Source: an uncultured Methanobrevibacter sp. (GTDB taxonomy: Archaea; Methanobacteriota; Methanobacteria; Methanobacteriales; Methanobacteriaceae). Taken from it: a DNA stretch of 48,312 nt. Positions 1 through 7,016 of this stretch are shown piece by piece (position 1 is the stretch's first letter; each line of letters starts with the position of its first letter). A program made the translations under genes and the position numbers. Where the stretch lies: contig NZ_CACXTS010000013.1 in assembly GCF_902770715.1 (NCBI RefSeq), positions 1-48,312 on the forward strand, in the 5' to 3' direction. Under the pieces are notes generated by a model that had not been told where the DNA came from, did no database searches, and saw only the letters and a list, made by a program, of their open reading frames with translations.

Positions 1-1014
1 GCTCTTGTTTTCGATATCTGTTAACTTAATTTTTTCTTCCTCATCCCGGAAATAAAATTTATTAATTCTTTTCATTCGTTCATAACCTGCTTCACGAGCA
101 AAATCCGCTCTTACAGTATCTTCACGTGCTCCATTAATCTGAGTGGCTCTGCTCTGTGCAACTTCAGTCAATGCTCTTAAGATTGCAACTTCTGGGTCAA
201 GATGTGTTCCCATCCCTAAAGTTAAAAGTCCTGCATCCTTTGTAACTGTATCATCGGCGGATGCAGCTATTGTTGGAATTTTAACATCGGCTGTAAAGTC
301 CATCAATTTAATCTTGATGCCTTCAGATTCGAATTTTTCAAGTATGTCATTAACTGTTTCGCTTTCAATGCTGTCAAGGTCGATTTGAGCATAGTTTTTA
401 TGGGTCAACTCGAAAATGCTCCATGCATCCCTTTCAATAACTTCAAGCATTCCATGCAATATTGCCTCTTCAAGGACATTTCCAGAAGCTAAACCATTGG
501 TATTTGATTTAAATAAACTCTGTACCTGATTGTCATGGAGATATGGATGATAAATTGCATTAGTAGGGATATAGAATTCTTCATCAGATATAATGTCCTT
601 TGCAATGCTCCATTCAAGTTGCATCTCTTCAATGTTCTCTTTTTTGAAATCTTTTGGCAAATTCAAAGAAACGGGATCAATATATTCTCCTCTTTCGGAT
701 ATTTCCTTTATATTGGCAACTATGACTTCATCACCATCTTGTTTTTCAGCGGAATATCTCTCAAAACCTTCCATCATTGCTGACGCTTTTGCATGGTCTT
801 TTGTAATTCCTTTACCACCATAAATGCTGATGGCACCATCTTCCGCAGTTGGCCTGATTGCAGTGTATATTGGGAGTCCGATTCTATCCAAATCAGTTAT
901 GTCTGCAATACGGGTAATTCCAGCTATTTTTAACTTATCTTCATTGATTTCGATAGTTTTTTTAGGAGCTATAACTCTGTGTGTCCCTTTGAAATATGTA
1001 AGTTCGTCTGTCAT
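1..1014 (-). CDS. YcaO-family protein, probably McrA-glycine thioamidation YcaO (3' end outside window)
   Basis: The frame runs from an ATG at 1014 to the window edge without a stop, giving 338 residues, so the C-terminus is missing. YcaO enzymes use ATP to activate a backbone amide. The family's ATP-binding Ser/Glu pattern is visible as ASAMMEGFERYSAE near residue 90, LHGMLEVIERDA near 200, and LTEVAQSRATQINGARED near 290. In methanogens the usual YcaO, working with TfuA, thioamidates a glycine of methyl-coenzyme M reductase alpha subunit; that assignment is inferred from the organism type because the end of the gene and any tfuA partner are not visible. It starts 3 bases after the stop of the site-2 protease gene, so the two are probably co-transcribed. 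Confidence 0.85.
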   Translation of the reverse strand, partial: MTDELTYFKGTHRVIAPKKTIEINEDKLKIAGITRIADITDLDRIGLPIYTAIRPTAEDGAISIYGGKGITKDHAKASAMMEGFERYSAEKQDGDEVIVANIKEISERGEYIDPVSLNLPKDFKKENIEEMQLEWSIAKDIISDEEFYIPTNAIYHPYLHDNQVQSLFKSNTNGLASGNVLEEAILHGMLEVIERDAWSIFELTHKNYAQIDLDSIESETVNDILEKFESEGIKIKLMDFTADVKIPTIAASADDTVTKDAGLLTLGMGTHLDPEVAILRALTEVAQSRATQINGAREDTVRADFAREAGYERMKRINKFYFRDEEEKIKLTDIENKS

Positions 1015-1017
1015 TTT

Positions 1018-1659
1018 TTAAAATCCTAAAATTAATCTAACAATATTTTGAACGCCTATTGTCATGGATAATCCTGTTAATATGGCGGCAATAGCTATTG
1101 TAACAAGCCAAATTCCAAAGTTCCATGTCAATACTTTGGATCCATCCAAGTTTCCTATAGGCAATAGGTTGAATACAGCCAAGAAACTGTTGATTGAGTA
1201 ACCTACAGCACAAATAATGAATATTAATGCTGTACCTTCTGAATAAAGTGCAGATGGATATACCATTGTTGCAATGCCTAAAAATACCAATGCAAGAATT
1301 ATATTGACAATAGGTCCTGCAATAGATATTTTACCGTTAATTTCATCAGTCATATGATTTGCATAAGTGTAAACTGCACCTGGTGCTGCAAATACAAAAC
1401 CGAAAAAGGATGTTATAAGTGCAAATATTAATCCTTGAGGCCATAACTTGAATTCTGCCCAGTAACCGTATTTCATTGACACGAATTTGTGTCCAAGTTC
1501 GTGCAGGATAAATCCGGCACCTACGCCAACCATTACAATAGGCAATGTTGATAGAATTCCAGATATGTCCCTTCCGGCATTCACTATTGCAAAACAAAGT
1601 GAAATAACGACAAATGCAATTATTAAATCTCTTACTTCACTACTTGTAAATTTGAACAT
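1018..1659 (-). CDS. Site-2 protease family (peptidase M50) membrane metalloprotease
   Basis: The 213-residue, multi-pass membrane protein carries the zinc-binding motif HELGHKF near residue 54 and the second M50 motif NLDGSKV near residue 169, whose Asp is the third zinc ligand. Members cut substrates within the membrane; the substrate here is unknown. There is no Shine-Dalgarno site before the ATG, and a TATA box sits about 25 bases upstream, which suggests a leaderless transcript. It is the first gene of a probable operon with the YcaO gene, 3 bases downstream. Confidence 0.88.
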   Translation of the reverse strand: MFKFTSSEVRDLIIAFVVISLCFAIVNAGRDISGILSTLPIVMVGVGAGFILHELGHKFVSMKYGYWAEFKLWPQGLIFALITSFFGFVFAAPGAVYTYANHMTDEINGKISIAGPIVNIILALVFLGIATMVYPSALYSEGTALIFIICAVGYSINSFLAVFNLLPIGNLDGSKVLTWNFGIWLVTIAIAAILTGLSMTIGVQNIVRLILGF

Positions 1660-1676
1660 AATTTTAAAATATCTAA

Positions 1677-1690
1677 TTTTATATATAAAA
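1677..1690. promoter_or_regulatory. Symmetric TATA box shared by two divergent genes
   Basis: TTTTATATATAAAA is a perfect 14-base palindrome in the 52-base gap between the site-2 protease (ATG at 1659, minus) and the M24 peptidase (ATG at 1712, plus). Its centre is about 25 and 28 bases from the two ATGs. Archaeal TATA boxes lie about 27 bases before the transcription start, so one box could serve both genes, each leaderless. Neither gene has a Shine-Dalgarno site. Directionality would then depend on flanking BRE sequences; this is inference. Confidence 0.55.
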
Positions 1691-1711
1691 GTTTTTTCTA
1701 AATATTAAATC

Positions 1712-2728
1712 ATGGACATACATATTAGCAATATTTTAAAGGATTTGAAAAAGGATAATTTTCAAGCTTATTTACTTACCCAATTTACAAATGTTGAATA
1801 TATTTCAGGTTATAAGCCAACCAGTTTCGCTTTTTGCATTCTAAAGGAAAAACCTGTTATCTATGCGTCCGGAATGGATATGGAACTGGCCAACAGGGAT
1901 TCAACAATTGAAGTTAAGAAATATGAATCATATGAAATCATGATTGATGAGCTAAAAAGGGAAGGTGTTAAGAATTTAGCTATTGAGCCCAGCTTGCCTT
2001 TCAGCACATATGTCAGATTCAGGGACGATTTTGAAATTGACTCAAAAACCTATATTGACAAACAAAGGATGATTAAAACACCTCATGAGATAGAAAAGAT
2101 AACTGAAGCTACTGAAATTGCTCAAAAGTCATTTTTACAATTGGATATTTTAAATAATTCGGCCACGGAAAAAGAAGTGGCTTTTGATTTGGTCCGCTTG
2201 ATGATTGAAAATGGTGCTTCAAAGGAATCATTTGACACAATTGTTACAAGCGGGGCAGATTCAAGTCTTCCCCATGCAATTCCGCAGGCTAAAAAATTAG
2301 ATCAACCAATTTTGATTGATTGGGGTGCAATCTATGAGGGGTATTGCTCTGATAATACGCGTACTATGGTTTATACAGAACGCCAACAGGAAATTTGGGA
2401 TATTGTAGCTGAAGCACATGATAAGGCAATTCAAGCTATTAGGCCGGGCTTAAAGTGTTGTGAGATTGATAAGGCGGCTCGCGATATAATTGAAGATTAT
2501 GGTTATGGTGATAAGTTTATCCACTCAACAGGCCATAGTTTAGGTCTTGACATTCATGAAACTCCAGGATTTTCGCTTCGTGATGATACAATAATTGAAG
2601 AAGGAATGGTCATCACTGTTGAGCCAGGAATATATCTGGAAGGCGAATTTGGAGTTCGCCTTGAAGATACGGTTTCAATTTCTAAGAGGGCAAATGTCAT
2701 TGGCAATTTGCCGTTAAATATTGATTAA
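1712..2728 (+). CDS. pepQ: M24 family metallopeptidase, Xaa-Pro dipeptidase/aminopeptidase P type
   Basis: The 338-residue cytosolic peptidase has an N-terminal creatinase-like domain (about residues 1-120) and a pita-bread catalytic domain. Metal ligands are in place: Asp in LIDWGAIYEGYCSDNTRT, His in HSTGHSLGLDIHE, Glu in ITVEPGIYL and Glu in GVRLEDTV. The family removes residues next to proline from small peptides. Length is usual for archaeal members. The ATG has no Shine-Dalgarno site and follows a TATA box by about 28 bases, so it is probably leaderless. Its stop overlaps the convergent downstream gene by 4 bases. The family is certain; the choice between PepQ and aminopeptidase P specificity is not. 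Confidence 0.88.
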   Translation: MDIHISNILKDLKKDNFQAYLLTQFTNVEYISGYKPTSFAFCILKEKPVIYASGMDMELANRDSTIEVKKYESYEIMIDELKREGVKNLAIEPSLPFSTYVRFRDDFEIDSKTYIDKQRMIKTPHEIEKITEATEIAQKSFLQLDILNNSATEKEVAFDLVRLMIENGASKESFDTIVTSGADSSLPHAIPQAKKLDQPILIDWGAIYEGYCSDNTRTMVYTERQQEIWDIVAEAHDKAIQAIRPGLKCCEIDKAARDIIEDYGYGDKFIHSTGHSLGLDIHETPGFSLRDDTIIEEGMVITVEPGIYLEGEFGVRLEDTVSISKRANVIGNLPLNID

Positions 2729-3540
2729 CCTCCGCCAGGAATGGTATATTTGTCATTAACGCCATAAAATATGCCAGTTCCTTTGCTTTTTTCATTGACA
2801 TTGGATAATGCATTATCAAAAATCATATTCAATAGTTTATATCCGTCTTTATCAATGAAATCGCATAATTCTGAATTATTTTCCCTTAATTCTAAAGCGT
2901 CTTTTTCAAGGTTAAAACAGGCTGCATAGATTATTTGTGAGGAATTTTCCACAGCAGATTCCGGAGGGTATTTTTCTGTCAATTCTTCTGATTTCAAATA
3001 ATCTTGGAAGCATTTCCATTCTTTTTTGATTTCTTTTCCTTTATCGGTAAATTTTCCATTAATCAAAATGTCCATGTAATCTTTGGATGTAAATTCATTT
3101 TCATTTTCAACGGCTTGTTTGAATGAATAGAAATCCTTATAAAAGTTATTGGCCACAGTAGTGCTTTTGCTTTGTTTGTACATGTCTTTTAGAGTGAATT
3201 TTTTGGAGTTATTCATTTTCTTCAGTAAATTGATGGCTATTGTTTCGGATGTTTTTAGCTCTCCTTTATTTGCGATTCTAAGAGTAATATTTTTCATAAC
3301 TTCCAGGTCACTCTCATTTACTTTGCCATTAACATTATATGAATCATTATAGTTGATTTCACATTTAATCTGATTTTCATTAATCAAATCAAGAACAGTG
3401 AGTGATAGGCAGGAAATATCAATCTCTCTATTGTTCAAACGTTTATTTTTAAATAATGTTGCAACAATTGGATAAGAATCATCGCTAGGGGGATTTTTAA
3501 TATTTTCATTTTCAGGATTCTTTTTGTTCATACCTAACAT
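2725..3540 (-). CDS. Hypothetical protein resembling the cytosolic C-terminal domain of DUF2207 proteins
   Basis: The 271-residue protein has no membrane segment and no signal peptide. It opens with a Pro-rich, Asp-rich stretch (PPSDDSYPIVATLF), has a winged-helix-like segment near residues 40-60 (LSLTVLDLINENQIKCE), and near residue 180 a WKCFQDYLK helix followed by an AACFNLEKDA segment; it ends in GGG. This order resembles the intracellular part of DUF2207 membrane proteins, here without their secreted and transmembrane parts. That link is by eye. The ATG at 3540 is preceded by AAGGAGAG at good spacing, favouring it over the in-frame ATG three codons later. A BRE/TATA lies about 115 bases upstream. 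Function unknown. Confidence 0.6.
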   Translation of the reverse strand: MLGMNKKNPENENIKNPPSDDSYPIVATLFKNKRLNNREIDISCLSLTVLDLINENQIKCEINYNDSYNVNGKVNESDLEVMKNITLRIANKGELKTSETIAINLLKKMNNSKKFTLKDMYKQSKSTTVANNFYKDFYSFKQAVENENEFTSKDYMDILINGKFTDKGKEIKKEWKCFQDYLKSEELTEKYPPESAVENSSQIIYAACFNLEKDALELRENNSELCDFIDKDGYKLLNMIFDNALSNVNEKSKGTGIFYGVNDKYTIPGGG

Positions 3541-3653
3541 CTTAATCTCTCCTTTTTTTAAGATTACACATATTCTTTGTGAGTTTATTTGTTAATTCAA
3601 TATTTTATTCGTGCTTAAGATACCACACTTGTTGATTAGTCTATAAAAGACAA

Positions 3654-3667
3654 TATATAAAGTTTTT
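3654..3667 (-). promoter_or_regulatory. BRE/TATA promoter of the DUF2207-like gene
   Basis: Read on the minus strand this is AAAACTTTATATA, an archaeal B-recognition element followed by a TATA box. It lies about 115 bases upstream of the ATG at 3540, implying a 5' leader of roughly 90 bases. The 200-base gap 3541-3740 holds nothing else I recognise; 3690-3740 is A/T-rich and would act as the 3' end of the phosphopantetheinyl transferase operon. Confidence 0.4.
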
Positions 3668-3740
3668 CGAATGCAAGTGCTCACATACATAGTTAAATAG
3701 TTAAAAAAATCAATAAAAAAGCTTAAAATATTATTTAAAA

Positions 3741-4382
3741 TTAAACTTTGGGATATAGCTCCCCAACATCATACTCGATTAAATCATGCACATCATAATT
3801 GCTGGTTATTCCGATTTTGTAGTTTTCAATGTCAAATAAGTTGAATTTTAAATTTTCATTATCATTTTTAAGTCTGATTTTATCTTTTATTATTATTTCA
3901 AAGCTATCTAATTCCAAATTCATTCCAAGTCCAGTATATTTCATGTAGCTTTCCTTTAAAACCCAATATTTGAAAAATTCGTCCGGAGGATTCTTGGATT
4001 TCATGATGGTTTCATATTCACTGTTGTAGAAATAATGTTTGGCTATGCTCAAATCAATTTCAGCATCAATATATTCAACGTCGACTCCAATGGCCATGTC
4101 TGATATTGCACATAAAACTATCCTGTTGGAATGGCTTAAATTAAAATGAATGTTGTCATAATTGGATATGTATGCCTTTCCATATTTTTCAGTTTTAAAA
4201 GCAGGTTTTGTGATGTCTTCTTCTTCAAGTAATTTTTTTAAAAGGAGATAAGCTCCTGCACTTAGTTTTTTATCCTTTTCAAACCTGTAAAAATCTATTT
4301 TTTCCTTACGGTTTTGAGAAACTAATTTGTAGGCTTTCTTCAAATCCAAGCTTTCTACATTGCAATAAGCTACTTTAATCAT
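3741..4382 (-). CDS. 4'-phosphopantetheinyl transferase, Sfp type
   Basis: This 213-residue enzyme transfers the phosphopantetheine arm of coenzyme A to the serine of carrier domains. The family signature is complete: GVDVE with metal ligands Asp101 and Glu103, and WVLKESYMKYTG with Trp140, Lys143 and Glu144. The length fits Sfp-type rather than AcpS-type enzymes, which suits NRPS targets. Its ATG overlaps the stop of the PP2C gene as ATGA, so it is the last gene of a translationally coupled operon with the STAS, RsbW-like and PP2C genes. The nearby NRPS carries two carrier serines that need exactly this modification, so it is the obvious partner. Confidence 0.93.
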   Translation of the reverse strand: MIKVAYCNVESLDLKKAYKLVSQNRKEKIDFYRFEKDKKLSAGAYLLLKKLLEEEDITKPAFKTEKYGKAYISNYDNIHFNLSHSNRIVLCAISDMAIGVDVEYIDAEIDLSIAKHYFYNSEYETIMKSKNPPDEFFKYWVLKESYMKYTGLGMNLELDSFEIIIKDKIRLKNDNENLKFNLFDIENYKIGITSNYDVHDLIEYDVGELYPKV

Positions 4383-6250
4383 GATTTGTCCTTTAGATAG
4401 AGAATGGTCATGTCGTCATATTGTTTGGCATCTTCAGTAAATTCGGAAATGTCATTTAACAAAGGAATAATTGGACCTTCATCGCTTTTAAATTCATTAA
4501 AGAATTTCAATAACCTATCTTCGCCATACATTTCGTTGCGATTATTATTGGCATCAGTTATTCCATCAGTGTAGAGTACTAATTCATTGGTTAATGTAAT
4601 TTCTTCTTTTACATAGCCAAAGTCTTCCATAATTCCTAAAACAAGTCCTGTTTCAATATCCAAATATTTAAATTCTCCATTTTCCTTTATTAATGGGGGA
4701 TTATGTCCTGCATTTGAAAATATGATTTTTTTACTTGATTTATTATATATTCCAAGCCATATTGTAATGAACATAGATTCAGAATTATTCACGATTATTT
4801 GGTTATTTAACGAGCATAATACTTTGGACGGATCGGTTTCATGTTTAATCAATTGTTTAATTATGACCTGAGTAATCATTGCAAGAATTGCCGCAGGAAC
4901 ACCTTTTCCTGATGCATCACCGATTACAATGGCCAAATTATCATCATCTATCATATAATAATCAAAAAAGTCTCCTCCAACCTCTTTTGCAGGATGTGAA
5001 TAACCATTAACAATAAATTCATCAGTTTCAAGCGCTTCAGTTGGAAGGGCTGCCGCCTGAATTTTAGTCGCAATGTCAAGTTCGGCATTAACGCGTTCTT
5101 TTTCACTTTCAATTTCACGGATATTCTCAATATAATTGTTGTTATGCTCGATTAATTTGGAATATGACCTAGCAAGAGTTCCAATTTCATTTTTTTCATT
5201 AACATATTTAGAATAAATGTCAAGCAATCCTTCTGCTTCGATTTTTTCATTTTCATTAATGAAGTTTTCAATTTTTGAAAATGATGAAATAGGTTTGATC
5301 AGTTTTCGTTCAATGTATCGGAAAATAATCATTCCAGGAATAAAGAACAATATTATAAACACATCAGTTATGATAAGTAAAGGCAGTAGGGTGATGAAGA
5401 TATTCGCATCCAAACTGGCCACATATTTATAACTAAAAATAGAAACCAATATCCCCAAAATAGCAAGGGCTAAGGTTACTATGAGAAAATTCCTCATAAT
5501 GCTTTCAATCATGGTGTTTTCATCATTTGGTTGTATTTCATATTCAAATGGTTTTGTCAGGTAGGCAAATAATAAAATTCCAAGCACTATTATTTCCCCA
5601 ATTATGAAATTTTTCCCCATATCAAATTCAGATGTGATGAATGCGATTATTCCGCTGATGAGCAATAAATAAAATAATATCCGATATAATTTTCTGTTAA
5701 AAGCTTTTTTTGTTGTTTTAGGAGTATGTATAAAATCAATTTTATCCGAAATGAAAAGGCTCACTATTCCAAAAATAAATGCCCCATTAACAAAGTTTAA
5801 AAAATAGGAAGGGGTGAAAAAGTCAATTATATCAGTACTAATTATAAGACCAACTAACTTTCCATGAATTGCAGAATAGATGATTCCACATATTATCATG
5901 ATGGATAAAAATAGGCTAAGATGGTAAAGATTATCCAATTTCGGTTTTGTGATTTTGTCTGTTTTAAAACCGGAATACCAAAGTTTATATGCCAAACAGG
6001 AAACACCAAAACTAAAAATAGCTGAAGGAAGTATTTCAAGGGGTGTAAATCCACCAATATAATCTATTACTATATTTCCAAGCACGGCACCTAGAGCACC
6101 ATATGGTCCGAATAATAAACCAAAAACAAATAGCAATCCGACATAAGGACTTTCTATTCCTAATTCAAGAAAGAAATCTGAATATAATATAAAGTTAATT
6201 ATTATCATTGATAAGAATGGGACTAATATTTGTTTTAGTTTGGTTTTCAT
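4379..6250 (-). CDS. Membrane-bound PP2C/SpoIIE-type serine phosphatase, RsbU-like
   Basis: The 623-residue protein has about five hydrophobic helices in residues 1-185, two or three more between 190 and 310, a HAMP-like linker (RKLIKPISSFSKIENF), a coiled segment near 365-395 and a C-terminal SpoIIE/PP2C phosphatase domain. Metal-binding motifs are visible: GGDFFDY near 423, GDASGKGVPAA near 443 and TDGITDA near 560. Such phosphatases dephosphorylate a STAS-domain protein and so free it to bind its kinase. The N-terminal helices are likely the sensor; the stimulus is unknown. The gene overlaps the RsbW-like gene by 1 base and the phosphopantetheinyl transferase gene by 4 bases. Confidence 0.9.
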   Translation of the reverse strand: MKTKLKQILVPFLSMIIINFILYSDFFLELGIESPYVGLLFVFGLLFGPYGALGAVLGNIVIDYIGGFTPLEILPSAIFSFGVSCLAYKLWYSGFKTDKITKPKLDNLYHLSLFLSIMIICGIIYSAIHGKLVGLIISTDIIDFFTPSYFLNFVNGAFIFGIVSLFISDKIDFIHTPKTTKKAFNRKLYRILFYLLLISGIIAFITSEFDMGKNFIIGEIIVLGILLFAYLTKPFEYEIQPNDENTMIESIMRNFLIVTLALAILGILVSIFSYKYVASLDANIFITLLPLLIITDVFIILFFIPGMIIFRYIERKLIKPISSFSKIENFINENEKIEAEGLLDIYSKYVNEKNEIGTLARSYSKLIEHNNNYIENIREIESEKERVNAELDIATKIQAAALPTEALETDEFIVNGYSHPAKEVGGDFFDYYMIDDDNLAIVIGDASGKGVPAAILAMITQVIIKQLIKHETDPSKVLCSLNNQIIVNNSESMFITIWLGIYNKSSKKIIFSNAGHNPPLIKENGEFKYLDIETGLVLGIMEDFGYVKEEITLTNELVLYTDGITDANNNRNEMYGEDRLLKFFNEFKSDEGPIIPLLNDISEFTEDAKQYDDMTILYLKDKS

Positions 6251-6627
6251 TATTCCACTTTTTTGATTATTTTTAAATGATTCTCATTATTTACATATTG
6301 GTATTCAAGTTCATCTGCCATTTCTTTTGTTAAGAAAATTCCGAGCCCACCTATTTGAGCATCATCAATTGTTGTGGGAGCTTCAGGATCATCTTTTAAA
6401 AGAGGATTAAATTCAATTCCATTGTCAATAAATTCTATGGTCAATATTGGGGGTTCGAATTCAGCATTGACCTTTATATAGTCAGCTTTCGAATATTCCA
6501 CGATATTGACAAAAATTTCTTCCAAAATTAAATTAACCGGGATGTTTTCTTCTGGAAGTTCATTTAAAATAAACTCGTTTAAGGTGTATAATTCCTTTAA
6601 TTCGGGTTTTAATGAAATTGAGTTCAT
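6250..6627 (-). CDS. RsbW/SpoIIAB-like anti-sigma-type serine kinase (HATPase_c_2)
   Basis: This 125-residue GHKL-fold protein has the N box EEIFVNIVEYS (Asn41), the G1 box DNGIEFNP (Asp68, Gly70) and the G2 box GGLGIFL (Gly93, Gly94, Gly96), so ATP binding and kinase activity look intact. In bacteria the family binds either a sigma factor or a STAS antagonist, which it phosphorylates. Archaea have no sigma factor, so its second partner is unknown. It lies between the STAS and PP2C genes with 4-base and 1-base overlaps, completing a three-part partner switch. Confidence 0.9.
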   Translation of the reverse strand: MNSISLKPELKELYTLNEFILNELPEENIPVNLILEEIFVNIVEYSKADYIKVNAEFEPPILTIEFIDNGIEFNPLLKDDPEAPTTIDDAQIGGLGIFLTKEMADELEYQYVNNENHLKIIKKVE

Positions 6628-6923
6628 TCTATCTTTAAGATTTTATCAAAACCGGACATTCTGAATATTTCATTAATTGTGTCGTTAACGTTAATAATGG
6701 TCATTGGTATGTTTTCCGGTTTCAATTTTTTTTGAGTTGCAATCAAAACACGTAATCCCGCACTTGAAATGTACTCTAAATTAGTGAAGTCAATAATCAA
6801 TGAATCGAATTTGCCCATTTCATCCAATATTTCATTTTCAAAATCAGGGGCAGTCACTGTATCAATGCGGTCTTTAACTTCAATTGTTAATTCTTTTTCA
6901 TTATATTTTTTTATGATATCCAT
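6624..6923 (-). CDS. STAS-domain anti-anti-sigma factor (RsbV/SpoIIAA-like)
   Basis: The 99-residue single-domain protein carries the STAS core DFTNLEYISSAGLRVL; Ser54, second of the SSAG serines, aligns with the phosphorylated serine of SpoIIAA and RsbV. It should shuttle between phosphorylated and free forms set by the neighbouring kinase and phosphatase. I chose the ATG at 6923. A GTG at 6932 is in frame, but it is part of AGTGAT, which matches the anti-Shine-Dalgarno sequence at correct spacing to the ATG. It is the first gene of the four-gene operon and its stop overlaps the RsbW-like start as ATGA. Confidence 0.9.
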   Translation of the reverse strand: MDIIKKYNEKELTIEVKDRIDTVTAPDFENEILDEMGKFDSLIIDFTNLEYISSAGLRVLIATQKKLKPENIPMTIINVNDTINEIFRMSGFDKILKIE

Positions 6924-7016
6924 TTCAATCACTAATTAATTTTATTTATTTATTAATTTTATATATTTTGTTTAATATAAATTACTTATATTGAAAATAG
7001 AGGGAGTTTATGTTTT
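6924..7016. promoter_or_regulatory. Divergent promoter region between the partner-switch operon and the NRPS operon
   Basis: This 93-base A/T-rich gap drives the STAS operon leftward and the NRPS rightward. TTTTATATAT at 6957-6966 is a credible TATA box for the NRPS, placing the start near 6990. The leftward box is less clear among the AATAAATAAATAAA repeats near 6938-6952. The NRPS Shine-Dalgarno site is GGGAG at 7002-7006, 10 bases before the ATG at 7017. A closer ATG at 7010 opens only a six-codon frame. Confidence 0.5.

Noticed and set aside
143..1021. Several open frames on the plus strand
   Set aside because: They lie antisense to the YcaO gene, which has clear family motifs, and show low-complexity Ser-rich products typical of shadow frames.
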